Shown here: piece after piece, positions 1 through 8,374 of the stretch
Position numbering within the stretch: position 1 is the stretch's first letter
Layout of the letters: every line of letters begins with the position of its first letter
Assembly (NCBI RefSeq): GCF_001468265.1
Contig: NZ_LNRZ01000006.1
Location: 124,001 to 188,000 of the forward strand
DNA: 64,000 nucleotides
Direction of reading: 5' to 3'
Source of the DNA: Sphingopyxis sp. H050
Lineage (GTDB): Bacteria; Pseudomonadota; Alphaproteobacteria; Sphingomonadales; Sphingomonadaceae
Translations under genes and position numbers: made by a program
Notes under the pieces: model-generated
What the model saw: only the letters and a program-made list of their open reading frames with translations
The model's database searches: none
What the model was told of the DNA's origin: nothing

Positions 1-1
1 T

Positions 2-1204
2 GCGATCGCGGCCGCCGCCGACGCCGTCGTCGCGGGCGAATATGACGACCAGTTCCCGCTTACGATCTGGCAGACGGGCAGCGGCACGCAGTCGAACATG
101 AACGCGAACGAAGTGATTGCGGGGATCGCCAACGAAAGGCTGGCGGGCACGCGCGGCGGCAAGGCGCCGGTCCACCCGAACGATCATGTCAACATGGGCC
201 AGTCGTCGAACGACAGCTTTCCGACCGCGCTGCACGTCGCCGTTGCGGTCGAAACGACGGCTCGCCTGCTGCCCGCCCTCGCCGCGCTGACCGACGCGCT
301 CGATGCCAAGGCGCGCGCGTGGAGCGATATCGTCAAGATCGGCCGCACGCACCTTCAGGACGCGACGCCGCTGACCCTGGGGCAGGAATTTTCGGGCTAT
401 GTCGCGCAATTGATCGCGTGCCGGGCGCGGATCGAAGGCGCGCTGGCGCACAATGTCTGCAAGCTCGCGCAGGGCGGCACCGCGGTCGGGACCGGGCTGA
501 ACGCGCCCGCGGGCTTCGACGCCGCGATGGCCGCCGAATTGTCGCGCAGCACCGGCATCGCGTTCGAACCCGCGCGCAACAAGTTCGAGGCGCTGGCGTC
601 GAACGACGGGCTCGTCTTCTTCTCGGGCGCGCTCAATACGCTCGCCGTCGCACTCACCAAGATCGCCAACGACATCCGACTCCTGGGATCGGGCCCGCGC
701 GCGGGCTTCGGCGAGCTTGAGCTGCCCGCGAACGAGCCCGGCAGCTCGATCATGCCGGGCAAGGTCAACCCGACGCAGTGCGAGATGCTGACGATGGTCG
801 CGGCGCAGGTGATCGGCAATCACCAGGCGGTGACCGTCGGCGGGCTGCAGGGGCATCTGGAGCTCAACGTCTTCAAGCCGCTGATCGGATCGAATGTGCT
901 GCGCTCGATCGAGCTGCTCGCGATCGGCATGGCGGGCTTTACCGAGCATTGCGTCGCCGGGATCGAGCCCAATCGGGCGCGGATCGACGAGTTGATGAGC
1001 CGTTCGCTGATGCTCGTCACTGCGCTCGCGCCCGAGATCGGGTACGACAAGGCGGCGAAGATCGCGAAACACGCGCATGAGACCGGATCGACCTTGCGCG
1101 ACGCCGCGCTCGACCTGGGCTATGTCGATGGCGAAACCTTCGACCGCCTGGTCGATCCGCGCACGATGTTGGGGCCGGAACCGCAGGCCCCTTCCGGGCA
1201 TTGA
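2..1204 (+). CDS. fumC: fumarate hydratase class II (5' partial)
   Basis: Fumarate hydratase interconverts fumarate and L-malate in the TCA cycle in the cytoplasm. The frame is open from base 2 with no start, so the gene is cut by the window edge. About 400 residues are present against about 460 usual, so roughly 60 N-terminal residues are missing. Seen directly: the substrate-site segment [14 protein letters not shown] near the visible N-terminus and the class II lyase signature [15 protein letters not shown]. The homotetrameric class II enzyme has no iron-sulfur cluster, which separates it from class I. The downstream small gene follows after about 20 bp. Aspartase or argininosuccinate lyase share the superfamily, but the [10 protein letters not shown] segment fits fumarase best. 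Confidence 0.96.
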   Translation, partial: AIAAAADAVVAGEYDDQFPLTIWQTGSGTQSNMNANEVIAGIANERLAGTRGGKAPVHPNDHVNMGQSSNDSFPTALHVAVAVETTARLLPALAALTDALDAKARAWSDIVKIGRTHLQDATPLTLGQEFSGYVAQLIACRARIEGALAHNVCKLAQGGTAVGTGLNAPAGFDAAMAAELSRSTGIAFEPARNKFEALASNDGLVFFSGALNTLAVALTKIANDIRLLGSGPRAGFGELELPANEPGSSIMPGKVNPTQCEMLTMVAAQVIGNHQAVTVGGLQGHLELNVFKPLIGSNVLRSIELLAIGMAGFTEHCVAGIEPNRARIDELMSRSLMLVTALAPEIGYDKAAKIAKHAHETGSTLRDAALDLGYVDGETFDRLVDPRTMLGPEPQAPSGH

Positions 1205-1224
1205 TAGGGACGAAGGAGATGAAG

Positions 1225-1593
1225 ATGATCGGTCGGATCGTTGGCGGCGTCCTCGGTGGCGCCATTGGACGCCAGAAGGGCAATCACGGCATTGCCGGCG
1301 CGGTGATCGGCGCGGGCACGCTGTTCGCTGCACGGCGTGTGTTCCCGCAGCGTTATGCGGTCTTCGCGGCGACCGCAGCCGCGGCCTATCTCACGAAGAA
1401 ATGGGCCGACCGCGCCGAGGCGCGTGAAGCCGCGCGCGAGGCGCATGCGATCGATCCGAAGCTGGCGCAGGAAGGCGTGGTCGATACCTATGCCGGCACG
1501 GCGGTCGCGCCCACCGACGGTCAGGCGATCGGCGATGCCCTGCCGCCCTCGATCCCGAGCGAGGGCAATGGGCGCAGTTCGGCGATCCACTAA
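1225..1593 (+). CDS. small glycine/alanine-rich conserved protein
   Basis: I do not recognise a named family. The protein has about 122 residues. Its N-terminal half is glycine/alanine rich (GRIVGGVLGGAIGRQKG, then GAVIGAGTLFAARR), like glycine-zipper or weak membrane-associated segments. The C-terminal half is hydrophilic and ends in a Pro/Ser-rich tail. The ATG at 1225 is chosen because AAGGAG at 1213-1218 sits 6 nt upstream; in-frame TTG 1201 and ATG 1219 are less well placed. It follows fumC closely and may be cotranscribed. It is probably a sphingomonad-conserved envelope or hypothetical protein; function unknown. Confidence 0.7.
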   Translation: MIGRIVGGVLGGAIGRQKGNHGIAGAVIGAGTLFAARRVFPQRYAVFAATAAAAYLTKKWADRAEAREAAREAHAIDPKLAQEGVVDTYAGTAVAPTDGQAIGDALPPSIPSEGNGRSSAIH

Positions 1594-1603
1594 TTTTCAC
1601 CCT

Positions 1604-1681
1604 CGTCATCCCGGCGAAGGCCGGGATCTGGACGGCTGATCGCTACGCACTTCCGAGATTCCGGTCGTTACCGGAATGACC
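1604..1681. repeat. REP-like inverted repeat (CGTCATCCCGGCGAAGG type)
   Basis: Left arm CGTCATCCCGGCGAAGG and right arm ending in CCGGAATGAC form an imperfect hairpin between two convergent genes. A close relative lies at 25458-25535. It probably acts as a bidirectional terminator or is a mobile REP-type unit. Confidence 0.65.
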
Positions 1682-1691
1682 AGAGGTAGAT

Positions 1692-2255
1692 TTAACCGCC
1701 CGCCTGCCACTCCTTCACCGCCTCGATCGGCGACACCAGCATCAGCACGTTGAGCGTCAGATTGTCGCGGATCGTCCACAGCGTGAACAGCTCGAAGGCG
1801 ATGGCGAGCAAGAGGGTCACCCACCAGCGCATCTTGCTGGCGGCGAGGAAGCCGAGGATCATGAAGCCGGTGTCGCTGACCGAATTGACGATCGAATCGC
1901 CCGAATAGCCGAAGGCCATCGTCACTTCGCGGTAACGGTCGATGATGATCGGCGAATTTTCGAGGATTTCCCACGCGCCCTCGATTCCGATCGCGATGGC
2001 GAGCGCGGCCCACAAGGGCCGCGAGGGCATCGCCCAGCGCGTCAGCCCATAGAAGATGAAGCCGTGGATGACGTGGCTGAAGCTGTACCAATCCGAAATC
2101 TGCTGGCTGTTCTGGTTCGACTGGACGGTGCCGTGCCAGAGGCTGACCGTGCCGCAGGGACAGATCGGCGGGCGGCCCATCGCGAACAGGATCGCGGTCA
2201 GCAGCGCGAGCAGCGCCGCGACGACGATCCAGCCCGTTCGTGAAATCCCCGCCAT
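1692..2255 (-). CDS. DUF2585 (UPF0314) family membrane protein
   Basis: The product is a 187-residue integral membrane protein. Predicted membrane segments are near residues 8-27, near residues 65-80 ([14 protein letters not shown]), in the middle ([15 protein letters not shown]) and near the C-terminus ([19 protein letters not shown]). The conserved motifs [11 protein letters not shown] and [11 protein letters not shown] are what I remember of the DUF2585 family found in alphaproteobacteria. No biochemical function is established for the family. It is convergent with the upstream small gene and divergent from gmk. The ATG at 2255 is supported by a purine-rich GGGGGAGAC tract just upstream. 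Confidence 0.85.
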   Translation of the reverse strand: MAGISRTGWIVVAALLALLTAILFAMGRPPICPCGTVSLWHGTVQSNQNSQQISDWYSFSHVIHGFIFYGLTRWAMPSRPLWAALAIAIGIEGAWEILENSPIIIDRYREVTMAFGYSGDSIVNSVSDTGFMILGFLAASKMRWWVTLLLAIAFELFTLWTIRDNLTLNVLMLVSPIEAVKEWQAGG

Positions 2256-2300
2256 ATGTCTCCCCCTTGACCGCCGCCTTCACCCGCGCGAATAGCGCGC

Positions 2301-2963
2301 ATGGCTGATAGCGTCCATCTGAACCGCCGCGGCGTGTTGTTCGTCCTCTCCTCGCCCTCGGGTGCAGGCAAGACCACCATCTCGCGCATGATGCTCGACG
2401 CCGACAAGGATATCGCGCTCTCGATCTCCGCGACCACCCGCCCGCCCCGCCCCGGCGAGATCGACGGGGTCCATTATCATTTCGTCGACACCGAGACGTT
2501 CAAGAAGATGGCGGCCGACGGCGAGTTCCTCGAATGGGCGCATGTCTTCGGCCACCGCTACGGCACCCCACGCGCGCCGGTCGAGGAACTGCTCGCCGCG
2601 GGCAAGGATGTGCTGTTCGACATCGACTGGCAGGGCGCGCAGCAGCTCTATCAGGAAGCGGGGCCCGACGTCGTGCGCGTCTTCGTGCTGCCGCCGACGA
2701 TGGAAGAACTCGAACGCCGCCTGCGGTCGCGCAAGACCGACAGCGACGAAGTCATCGCCGCGCGCATGGAGCGCGCCGCGAACGAGATCAGCCATTGGGA
2801 CGGATACGACTATGTGCTGATCAACGACAATGTCGAAGGCTGTTTCGACGAGGTCCGCGCGATCCTGCGCGCCGAACGATTGAAGCGGCGGCGCCAGATC
2901 GGGCTGATCGGCTTCGCGCGCGACCTGATCCGGTCGGTGCCGGATGCGGACAAAAAACTGTAG
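2301..2963 (+). CDS. gmk: guanylate kinase
   Basis: Guanylate kinase phosphorylates GMP to GDP using ATP, an essential cytoplasmic step of GTP and dGTP supply. The 220-residue length is normal. Seen directly: the P-loop SSPSGAGKTT at residues 17-26, the GMP-binding segment SISATTRPPRPGEIDGVHYHF, and the later VLFDIDWQGAQQL motif. The C-terminal tail (ERLKRRRQIGLIGFARDLI) is basic. The gene stands alone, convergent with the thioesterase gene, and a repeat hairpin (2981-3067) between them probably ends both transcripts. Confidence 0.97.
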   Translation: MADSVHLNRRGVLFVLSSPSGAGKTTISRMMLDADKDIALSISATTRPPRPGEIDGVHYHFVDTETFKKMAADGEFLEWAHVFGHRYGTPRAPVEELLAAGKDVLFDIDWQGAQQLYQEAGPDVVRVFVLPPTMEELERRLRSRKTDSDEVIAARMERAANEISHWDGYDYVLINDNVEGCFDEVRAILRAERLKRRRQIGLIGFARDLIRSVPDADKKL

Positions 2964-2980
2964 ATTGCGATCCTAAAATT

Positions 2981-3067
2981 CCGTTCGTGCTGAGCTTGTC
3001 GAAGCACTGTTCTTCTCTTTGCGATCGCGAAAGAAAAACGGCCCTTCGACAAGCTCAGGGCGAACGG
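2981..3067. repeat. inverted repeat of the TGAGCTTGTCGAAG family
   Basis: The left arm CCGTTCGTGCTGAGCTTGTC and the right arm GACAAGCTCAGGGCGAACGG are near-perfect inverted copies enclosing an insert of about 45 bp. It lies between the convergent gmk and thioesterase genes. Similar units occur at 18760-18849 and 22121-22208. It is likely both a dispersed genomic repeat and a bidirectional transcription stop. Confidence 0.75.
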
Positions 3068-3087
3068 TTGAGGGGACGGTCCATACT

Positions 3088-3525
3088 CTAAAATGGCTTC
3101 GCCAGCTTCTGCTCCAATTCGGCCACCATCTCCGCGCGGAGCGGTTTCGCCTGCCCGTCGGTGCGGCATACAACAACCGTGTCGCAGGTCGCGATGCAGC
3201 GGCCGTTCTGGAACATCGCCTGGACGATCGTCCAGCTCGAGGTGCCGAGGCGGCCGATGCCCGTCGCGATCTGGACCGGATCGGGGAAATTGCCCTCGGC
3301 GAGGTAATTGATCTCGACCGCGGCGACCATCGTGCGCTCGTTCGCGGGGCGCTCGGTCCAAGGACGGATTTCGCGGTTCAGCAACACGCGGCCGCTCTCG
3401 AACAGGACGGCAAAGGCCACATTGTTGAGGTGGCCGTTGATGTCCATGTCCTGGAAACGCGTCTGGAAATCGATGCAGACGGGGTAGCTGGCGGCGTCGA
3501 GCCGCCAGCTTTCCGGTTTCGCCAT
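3088..3525 (-). CDS. acyl-CoA thioesterase, 4HBT hotdog family
   Basis: The 145-residue protein has the hotdog-fold 4-hydroxybenzoyl-CoA thioesterase-like motif QTRFQDMDINGHLNNVAF near residues 22-39. This contains the D-x-x-G-H-x-N pattern that carries the catalytic acid in this family. It should hydrolyse an acyl-CoA thioester in the cytoplasm; the chain specificity is not visible. It is the last gene of the leftward beta-oxidation-like cluster, starting 1 nt after the dehydrogenase stop, which suggests translational coupling and a role in recycling CoA or releasing intermediates. A YbgC-like protein is the main alternative. Confidence 0.82.
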   Translation of the reverse strand: MAKPESWRLDAASYPVCIDFQTRFQDMDINGHLNNVAFAVLFESGRVLLNREIRPWTERPANERTMVAAVEINYLAEGNFPDPVQIATGIGRLGTSSWTIVQAMFQNGRCIATCDTVVVCRTDGQAKPLRAEMVAELEQKLAKPF

Positions 3526-3526
3526 A

Positions 3527-4309
3527 TCAGCGCGGACCCATGCGGATGCCGCCGTCGAGGCGGACGTCCTCGCCGTTGAAATAGCCGTTTTCGATCATGC
3601 AGAGCGCGAGATTGGCATATTCGGCTGGGTTGCCGAGGCGCTTCGGGTTGAGCACCGAGGCGCCCAATGCATCGCGGACATTCTGCGGCGCGCCCGCAAG
3701 CAGCGGGGTGTCGAAGATACCGGGCAGGATCGTGTTGACGCGGATATTCTCCGCCGCAAGGTCGCGCGCGATTGGCAGGGTCATGCCGACGACGCCGCCC
3801 TTCGACGCCGAATAGGCCGCCTGGCCGATCTGGCCGTCCTCGGCCGCGACGCTCGCGGTATTGACGATCGCGCCGCGGTCGCCGTCTTCGGTGGGGTCGA
3901 GCGTCATCATCCCCGCCGCCGACTTGGCGATGCAGCGGAAGGTGCCGACGAGGTTGATCTGGATGATCCAGTTGAACGCATCGAGCGGGAAATGCTTGAT
4001 GCTGCCGTCTTCCTTGCTGCGGCTCGCGGTCTTGATCGCGTTGCCGGTGCCCGCGCAGTTGACGAGGATGCGCTCCTGCCCGATCGCGGCGCGCGACTTG
4101 GCAAAGGCCGCATCGACCGAGGCGTCGTCGGTGACATTGCATTCGCAGAACACGCCGCCGAGTTCGGCCGCCAGCGCGGTGCCCTTTTCTTCCTGCAGGT
4201 CGAAGATCGCGACCTTGACGCCCTTGGCAGCGAGCGCGCGCGCGGTCGCGGCGCCGAGGCCCGAGGCGCCGCCGGTGACGACGGCGGATACAGTGGAATC
4301 GAGTTTCAT
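3527..4309 (-). CDS. SDR-family 3-hydroxyacyl-CoA dehydrogenase (type-2 like)
   Basis: The product is a 260-residue classical short-chain dehydrogenase. Seen directly: the N-terminal cofactor motif VTGGASGLGAATARAL, the NCAG segment, the catalytic YSASKGG and the C-terminal DGGIRMGPR. The long insertion after NCAGTGNAIKT and the overall pattern resemble human HSD10-type 3-hydroxyacyl-CoA dehydrogenases, which oxidise 3-hydroxyacyl-CoA with NAD+. Its position between a thiolase and a thioesterase supports that role. The ATG at 4309 is chosen over an upstream in-frame start because AAAGGA lies just upstream and homology begins here; the upstream extension runs through a repeat. Confidence 0.87.
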   Translation of the reverse strand: MKLDSTVSAVVTGGASGLGAATARALAAKGVKVAIFDLQEEKGTALAAELGGVFCECNVTDDASVDAAFAKSRAAIGQERILVNCAGTGNAIKTASRSKEDGSIKHFPLDAFNWIIQINLVGTFRCIAKSAAGMMTLDPTEDGDRGAIVNTASVAAEDGQIGQAAYSASKGGVVGMTLPIARDLAAENIRVNTILPGIFDTPLLAGAPQNVRDALGASVLNPKRLGNPAEYANLALCMIENGYFNGEDVRLDGGIRMGPR

Positions 4310-4333
4310 ATTGGATCCTTTCAGAAAAAAGCA

Positions 4334-4421
4334 TGTGTTCCGGCGAAAGCCGGAACCCAGGGCGTCAACGCGCGACGCTGGCGCCATCCCGCCCTGGGCT
4401 CCTGCTTTCGCAGGAGCACGT
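4334..4421. repeat. inverted repeat between SDR and thiolase genes
   Basis: Two stacked hairpins are visible: GTTCCGGCGAAAGCCGGAAC, and an outer GGGCTCCTGCTTTCGCAGGAGC; the CCCAGGGCG / CGCCCTGGG arms pair around them. It lies inside a presumed operon, so it may be an attenuating or stabilising element rather than a full stop. Confidence 0.6.
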
Positions 4422-4428
4422 CATAAAA

Positions 4429-5598
4429 TTAGAGCCGTTCGATGATCGTGACGTTGGCCTGGCCCCCGCCTTCGCACATCGTCTGCAGGCCATATTTGCC
4501 GCCCGTCGCGTCGAGCACGCCGAGCAAGGTCGCCATCAACTTGGTGCCCGAGGCGCCGAGCGGGTGGCCGAGCGCGATCGCGCCGCCATGCTGGTTGAGG
4601 CGCGCATGGTCGGCGCCGAGATATTTGAGCCACGCCAGCGGCACCGGCGCGAAGGCTTCGTTGACCTCATAAGCGTCGATATCGCCGATCTTCATGCCCG
4701 CCTTCTTGAGCGCGCGCTCGGTCGCGAAGAGCGGTTCCTCGAGCATGATCACGGGGTCGCCCGCGGTCACCGACACATGGTGGATGCGCGCGCGCGGGGT
4801 CAGATTATGATCCTTGAGCGCCTGTTCCGAGACAACGAGCGCCGCCGAGGCGCCGTCGCAGATCTGGCTCGACGTCGCCGCGGTGATCGAGCCGCCTTCC
4901 TGCAGGATCTTGACGCCCGCAATGCCTTCCAGCGTCGCGTCGAAGCGGATGCCTTCGTCGACGAGGTGGACCTGGCGGCCCTCGGGCGTGTCGATCTCGA
5001 CCCCGACGATCTCGCGCTTGAAATGGCCCGCCTCGGTCGCGGCCTTGCCGCGGCGGTGGCTTTCGAGCGCATAGGCGTCGAGGTCGTCCTTGGTGAAGCC
5101 GTGCTTCTTGACGATCATCTCGGCGCCGGCGAACTGGCTGAACATGATGCCGGGGAATTTCTCCTCGAGCCGCTCGGACTTATAATGACCGAGCCCTTCC
5201 TTCATGAACAGCGTCGCGACGCTGCCCATCGGCACGCGCGTCATGCTCTCGATACCGCTGGCGAGGACGATGTCCTGTGTGCCCGACATCACCGCCTGCG
5301 CGGCGAACTGGATCGCCTGCTGCGACGAGCCGCACTGGCGGTCGATGGTAACGGCGGGGATCGAGTCGGGCAGCTTCGAGGCGAGCACCGCGTTGCGGCC
5401 GACGTCCATCGTCTGCTGGCCGCCCTGGCTGACGCATCCGGTGATGACGTCGTCGATCGCCCTGGTGTCGAAATCATTGCGGTCGGCGATCGCGTCGAAC
5501 ACCGCGGCGCCAAGGTCGACGGGGTGGACGCCGGCGAGCCGGCCGCCGCGCTTGCCGCCCGCGGTGCGGACGGCGTCGACGATATATGCTGTGGCCAT
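4429..5598 (-). CDS. acetyl-CoA C-acyltransferase (thiolase)
   Basis: Thiolase cleaves 3-ketoacyl-CoA with CoA to acetyl-CoA plus a shortened acyl-CoA, or runs in reverse. The 389-residue length is typical. Seen directly: the nucleophile cysteine at about residue 89 in DRQCGSSQQA, the NEAFAPVPLAW motif, the GGAIALGHPLGASG histidine motif and the C-terminal CEGGGQANVTII with the second catalytic cysteine. It lies between the acyl-CoA dehydrogenase and the hydroxyacyl-CoA dehydrogenase on the same strand. A degradative role (FadA/FadI-like) is inferred from this context; a biosynthetic acetoacetyl-CoA thiolase is the alternative. Confidence 0.93.
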   Translation of the reverse strand: MATAYIVDAVRTAGGKRGGRLAGVHPVDLGAAVFDAIADRNDFDTRAIDDVITGCVSQGGQQTMDVGRNAVLASKLPDSIPAVTIDRQCGSSQQAIQFAAQAVMSGTQDIVLASGIESMTRVPMGSVATLFMKEGLGHYKSERLEEKFPGIMFSQFAGAEMIVKKHGFTKDDLDAYALESHRRGKAATEAGHFKREIVGVEIDTPEGRQVHLVDEGIRFDATLEGIAGVKILQEGGSITAATSSQICDGASAALVVSEQALKDHNLTPRARIHHVSVTAGDPVIMLEEPLFATERALKKAGMKIGDIDAYEVNEAFAPVPLAWLKYLGADHARLNQHGGAIALGHPLGASGTKLMATLLGVLDATGGKYGLQTMCEGGGQANVTIIERL

Positions 5599-5610
5599 GG
5601 GGAGTTCCTT

Positions 5611-5770
5611 TCACGTTCTTCCCTCTCCCCTTGCGGGAGAGGGATGTGGAGACTTGGCAGCTTGCTGCCTAGTCGAAGCTGGGTGAGGGGTCGCGCGTAA
5701 AACCCCTCTCAAGACTTGCTAGGCGGCAAGCCGCCAAGCCAAGTCTTTCTCTCCCGCAAGGGGAGAGAGT
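5611..5770. repeat. long inverted repeat between thiolase and acyl-CoA dehydrogenase
   Basis: Outer arms CTCTCCCCTTGCGGGAGAG and CTCTCCCGCAAGGGGAGAG, with inner arms GACTTGGCAGCTTGC and GCCAAGCCAAGTC, form a large cruciform of about 150 bp. It separates two genes of one cluster, so the downstream genes may be partly uncoupled or have their own promoter. Confidence 0.7.
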
Positions 5771-5776
5771 TTTTCG

Positions 5777-6931
5777 TCAGAGCTTGCGCCCGATCAGTTC
5801 CTTCATGATTTCGTTGGTGCCGCCGAAGATGCGCGTCACGCGCGCGGCGCGCCAGGCGCGGGCGATCGGATATTCGTTCATATAGCCGGCGCCGCCGAAC
5901 AGCTGGAGGCATTTGTCCATCACCTCCCACTGCAGGTCGGTGTGCCACAGCTTCGCCGCCGCGCCCTCTTCTGGGGTCAGCTCCTTCTTGAGGTGCCGCG
6001 CCAGCGCCCAGTCGAGGTGCGCCCAGCCGACCTGCAATTTCGCCTTGAGGTCGGCGAGCACGAAACGGCTGTTCTGGAAGTCGAGGATCGGCTTGCCGAA
6101 CGCCTTGCGCTCGCGCGTATATTCGACCGTGTCGTCGAAGGCGCGCTGGGCCGAAGCCTGTGCGCTGACCGCGATCGACAGGCGCTCCTGCGGCAGCTCG
6201 CTCATCAGATAGATGAAGCCCTGCCCCTCTTCGCCGAGGCAGTTGGTGATCGGCACGCGGACGTCGTTGAAGAACAGTTCCGACGTGTCGGCCTCGTCCT
6301 GCCCGATCTTGTCGAGGTTGCGCCCGCGCTGGAAGCCCTCGCGATCCGCCTCGACCAGCACGATCGACACGCCCTTCCACGCCGGCTGGGCGTCGGGATC
6401 GGTCTTGACGCAGACGAGGACGAGATCGGCGTTCTGGCCGTTGGTGATATAGGTCTTCGACCCGTTGATGACATAATGATTGCCATCCTTCTTCGCGGTC
6501 GTGCGCATGCCCTGAAGATCGCTGCCGGTCCCCGGCTCGGTCATCGCGATCGCGGTGATCACCTCGCCCGCGACCATCTTTGGCAGCCAGTGCGCCTTCT
6601 GCTCCTCGCTGCCGTAGCGGACGATATAGTTGGTGACGATGTCCGACTGGAGCGAGAAGCCCGTGGTCACGCGGCCGTAATAGGCGCTTTCCTCGTCGAC
6701 GATCGCATTATAGCCGAAGTCGAGGCCTAGCCCGCCATATTCCTCCGGCACCGTCGGGCACAGCAGGCCAAGTGCGCCGGCCTTGGGCCAGATGCTCTTG
6801 GGGACGATCCCCGCCTCGGCCCATTCCGCCTGATGGGGGGCGACTTCCTTTTCGAGGAACTGGCGCACCGTCGACCGGAACGCCTCATGATCCTCGGTAT
6901 AGGCGGAGCGTGAGAGGGTATCGAGCGACAT
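5777..6931 (-). CDS. acyl-CoA dehydrogenase
   Basis: The 384-residue FAD-dependent enzyme introduces the alpha-beta double bond in acyl-CoA and passes electrons to ETF. Seen directly: the family signature AIAMTEPGTGSDLQGMRT in the middle domain, KTYITNGQNADL, the helix YTRERKAFGKPILDFQ, and the C-terminal IFGGTNEIMKELIGRKL, where the Glu of GGTNEI is the usual catalytic base in short/medium-chain members. It is the first gene of the leftward cluster and sits about 70 bp downstream of an ACGT-repeat operator. Substrate chain length or branching cannot be read from the sequence. Confidence 0.94.
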   Translation of the reverse strand: MSLDTLSRSAYTEDHEAFRSTVRQFLEKEVAPHQAEWAEAGIVPKSIWPKAGALGLLCPTVPEEYGGLGLDFGYNAIVDEESAYYGRVTTGFSLQSDIVTNYIVRYGSEEQKAHWLPKMVAGEVITAIAMTEPGTGSDLQGMRTTAKKDGNHYVINGSKTYITNGQNADLVLVCVKTDPDAQPAWKGVSIVLVEADREGFQRGRNLDKIGQDEADTSELFFNDVRVPITNCLGEEGQGFIYLMSELPQERLSIAVSAQASAQRAFDDTVEYTRERKAFGKPILDFQNSRFVLADLKAKLQVGWAHLDWALARHLKKELTPEEGAAAKLWHTDLQWEVMDKCLQLFGGAGYMNEYPIARAWRAARVTRIFGGTNEIMKELIGRKL

Positions 6932-6999
6932 GGTTTTCCTTTCCCTGTGCGCGGCCGAACGCGAGCGGGAGTCGGCCGCATCTTTCCCGACAACCTGAC

Positions 7000-7022
7000 C
7001 TTACGTTTACGTCCACGTCAAG
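7000..7022 (-). promoter_or_regulatory. putative LiuR/MerR-type operator before the catabolic cluster
   Basis: Three ACGT cores at 6-bp steps (TTACGTTTACGTCCACGTCA) lie about 70 bp upstream of the acyl-CoA dehydrogenase start. In proteobacteria, MerR-family LiuR regulators of branched-chain acyl-CoA catabolism use ACGT-containing palindromes of this style. The assignment is by resemblance only. Confidence 0.45.
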
Positions 7023-7064
7023 TGGAAAGACGCTACGGCATAAGAGATGTTGCCTTCCTCGCGC

Positions 7065-7141
7065 CGTCATTGCGAGCGCAGCGAAGCAATCCAGCGTGAG
7101 CGCAGGCCGCCCCGGATTGCTTCGCTGCGCTCGCGATGACG
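7065..7141. repeat. inverted repeat in the divergent intergenic region
   Basis: Arms CGTCATTGCGAGCGCAGCGA and TCGCTGCGCTCGCGATGACG form a long hairpin with CAATCC / GGATTG continuing the stem. It fills most of the roughly 300-bp gap between the divergent acyl-CoA dehydrogenase and SMP-30 genes. Apart from this and the operator at 7000-7022, I see no gene in 6932-7238. Confidence 0.7.
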
Positions 7142-7238
7142 AGGCGATTGAGGAACGTCAGCGCCCCCGCCCTCCCGGGAGCGACGAATAGCTTTGCAAC
7201 CCTGTGCAGCCGTCCCGCAGCCCGCTAGCATCGCCGCC

Positions 7239-8243
7239 ATGGTAGATCTGCTCCTCGATGCCGGCGCGCTGCTCGGCGAGTCGCCGCGCTGGCATGCCGC
7301 CGAGGCGCGCCTCTATTGGGTCGATATCGACGCGCACCGCATCCACCGCACCGACCCCCGAACGGGCGCGACCGAGACGATGCAGCTGGATGGCCCCGTC
7401 GGCTGCGTCGCACCGCGCGCTGCGGGCGGGCTCGTCATGGGCCTGAAAGACGGGTGTGCCGTGATCGACGCGTGGGGCGACACGCCGCGCGCCTTCGGCC
7501 CGGCGGCCCTCGCCGGCATCCCCGAGCAACGCTTCAACGACGGCTGCGTCGACGCCGCGGGCCGCTTCTGGGTCGGCAGCGTGACGAGCGACAAGGCGAA
7601 CCCCGGCGCGATGCTGTTCCGCCTCGATCCCGACGGTGAGCTCATCCCGATGATCGGCGGGCTGCTGACGAGCAATGGCGCGGCGTTCAGCCCCGATGGG
7701 CGCACCTTCTATCACGCCGATACGCCGACGCATGCGCTGCGCGCCTATGACGTCGATCCCGCGACCGGCGAACTCGGCGAGGACCGGCTCTTCCACCAAT
7801 TCGAACTCGGCACCGGCCGCCCCGACGGCGGCGCCGTCGATGCCGAGGGCTGTTACTGGTCGGCGCTGTGGGACGGCTGGCGCGTCGTCCGCCTGTCGCC
7901 GCAGGGCGAACTGCTCCAGACCGTCGACCTGCCCGTCCAGCGTCCGTCGATGATCGCGCTGGGCGGTGTCGACATGCGGACCGCCTTCGTCACCACCGCG
8001 GGCAAGAATCTGACCGACGAAGAGCGCGCCGCGCAGCCGCACGCGGGCGGGCTCTTCACTTTCCGCGTCGATGTGCCGGGTTTGGTCCAGCCGGGCTTTG
8101 CGGGCCAGGATCCTCCCTGTGCCGCAGGCATGGGGAAGTGGCAGCGCGAAGCGCTGACGGCGGGACGTGGACGCAGCCCCTCCACCACCCGCTACGCGGG
8201 CGGTCCCCCTCCCCATCGCTGCCCGAAGGGCAGTTTATCCTGA
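7239..8243 (+). CDS. SMP-30/gluconolactonase family protein
   Basis: The product is a six-bladed beta-propeller lactonase of the SMP-30/regucalcin family. Visible metal-site motifs are LLGESPRWH near the N-terminus (Glu ligand), RFNDGCVDAAGRFWVGS in the middle (Asn ligand) and RPDGGAVDAEGCYWSALW later (Asp). It should hydrolyse a sugar lactone or related ester; the substrate is unknown. ATG 7239 is preferred because the in-frame upstream extension lacks family sequence. The protein is about 334 residues, some 40 longer than most homologues. The extra tail after GQDPPCAAG reads into a repeat-like sequence and is probably a late addition. Confidence 0.88.
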   Translation: MVDLLLDAGALLGESPRWHAAEARLYWVDIDAHRIHRTDPRTGATETMQLDGPVGCVAPRAAGGLVMGLKDGCAVIDAWGDTPRAFGPAALAGIPEQRFNDGCVDAAGRFWVGSVTSDKANPGAMLFRLDPDGELIPMIGGLLTSNGAAFSPDGRTFYHADTPTHALRAYDVDPATGELGEDRLFHQFELGTGRPDGGAVDAEGCYWSALWDGWRVVRLSPQGELLQTVDLPVQRPSMIALGGVDMRTAFVTTAGKNLTDEERAAQPHAGGLFTFRVDVPGLVQPGFAGQDPPCAAGMGKWQREALTAGRGRSPSTTRYAGGPPPHRCPKGSLS

Positions 8244-8280
8244 GCGGCCGGCCTGCCGGCCAGCCGAAGGGCGACAGGGA
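8180..8280. repeat. repeat-like hairpins overlapping the SMP-30 gene end
   Basis: Short inverted elements CCGCTACGCGGGCGG and CTGCCCGAAGGGCAG, followed by CTGAGCGGCCGGCCTGCCGG, overlap the stop codon of the SMP-30 gene. They supply its unusual C-terminal residues. Confidence 0.5.
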
Positions 8281-8374
8281 GGATCTTGCTGCCCTTGCCC
8301 CCGCGCGCAATCTCGGGTTAAGGCTCGCGGCAACATGGTTTCGTTCGAAACCAAACCTCCGGGGAGATATGAAC

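Noticed and set aside
4333..5700. Rightward 455-codon frame opposite the thiolase gene
   Set aside because: Antisense shadow; the thiolase motifs on the other strand are unambiguous.
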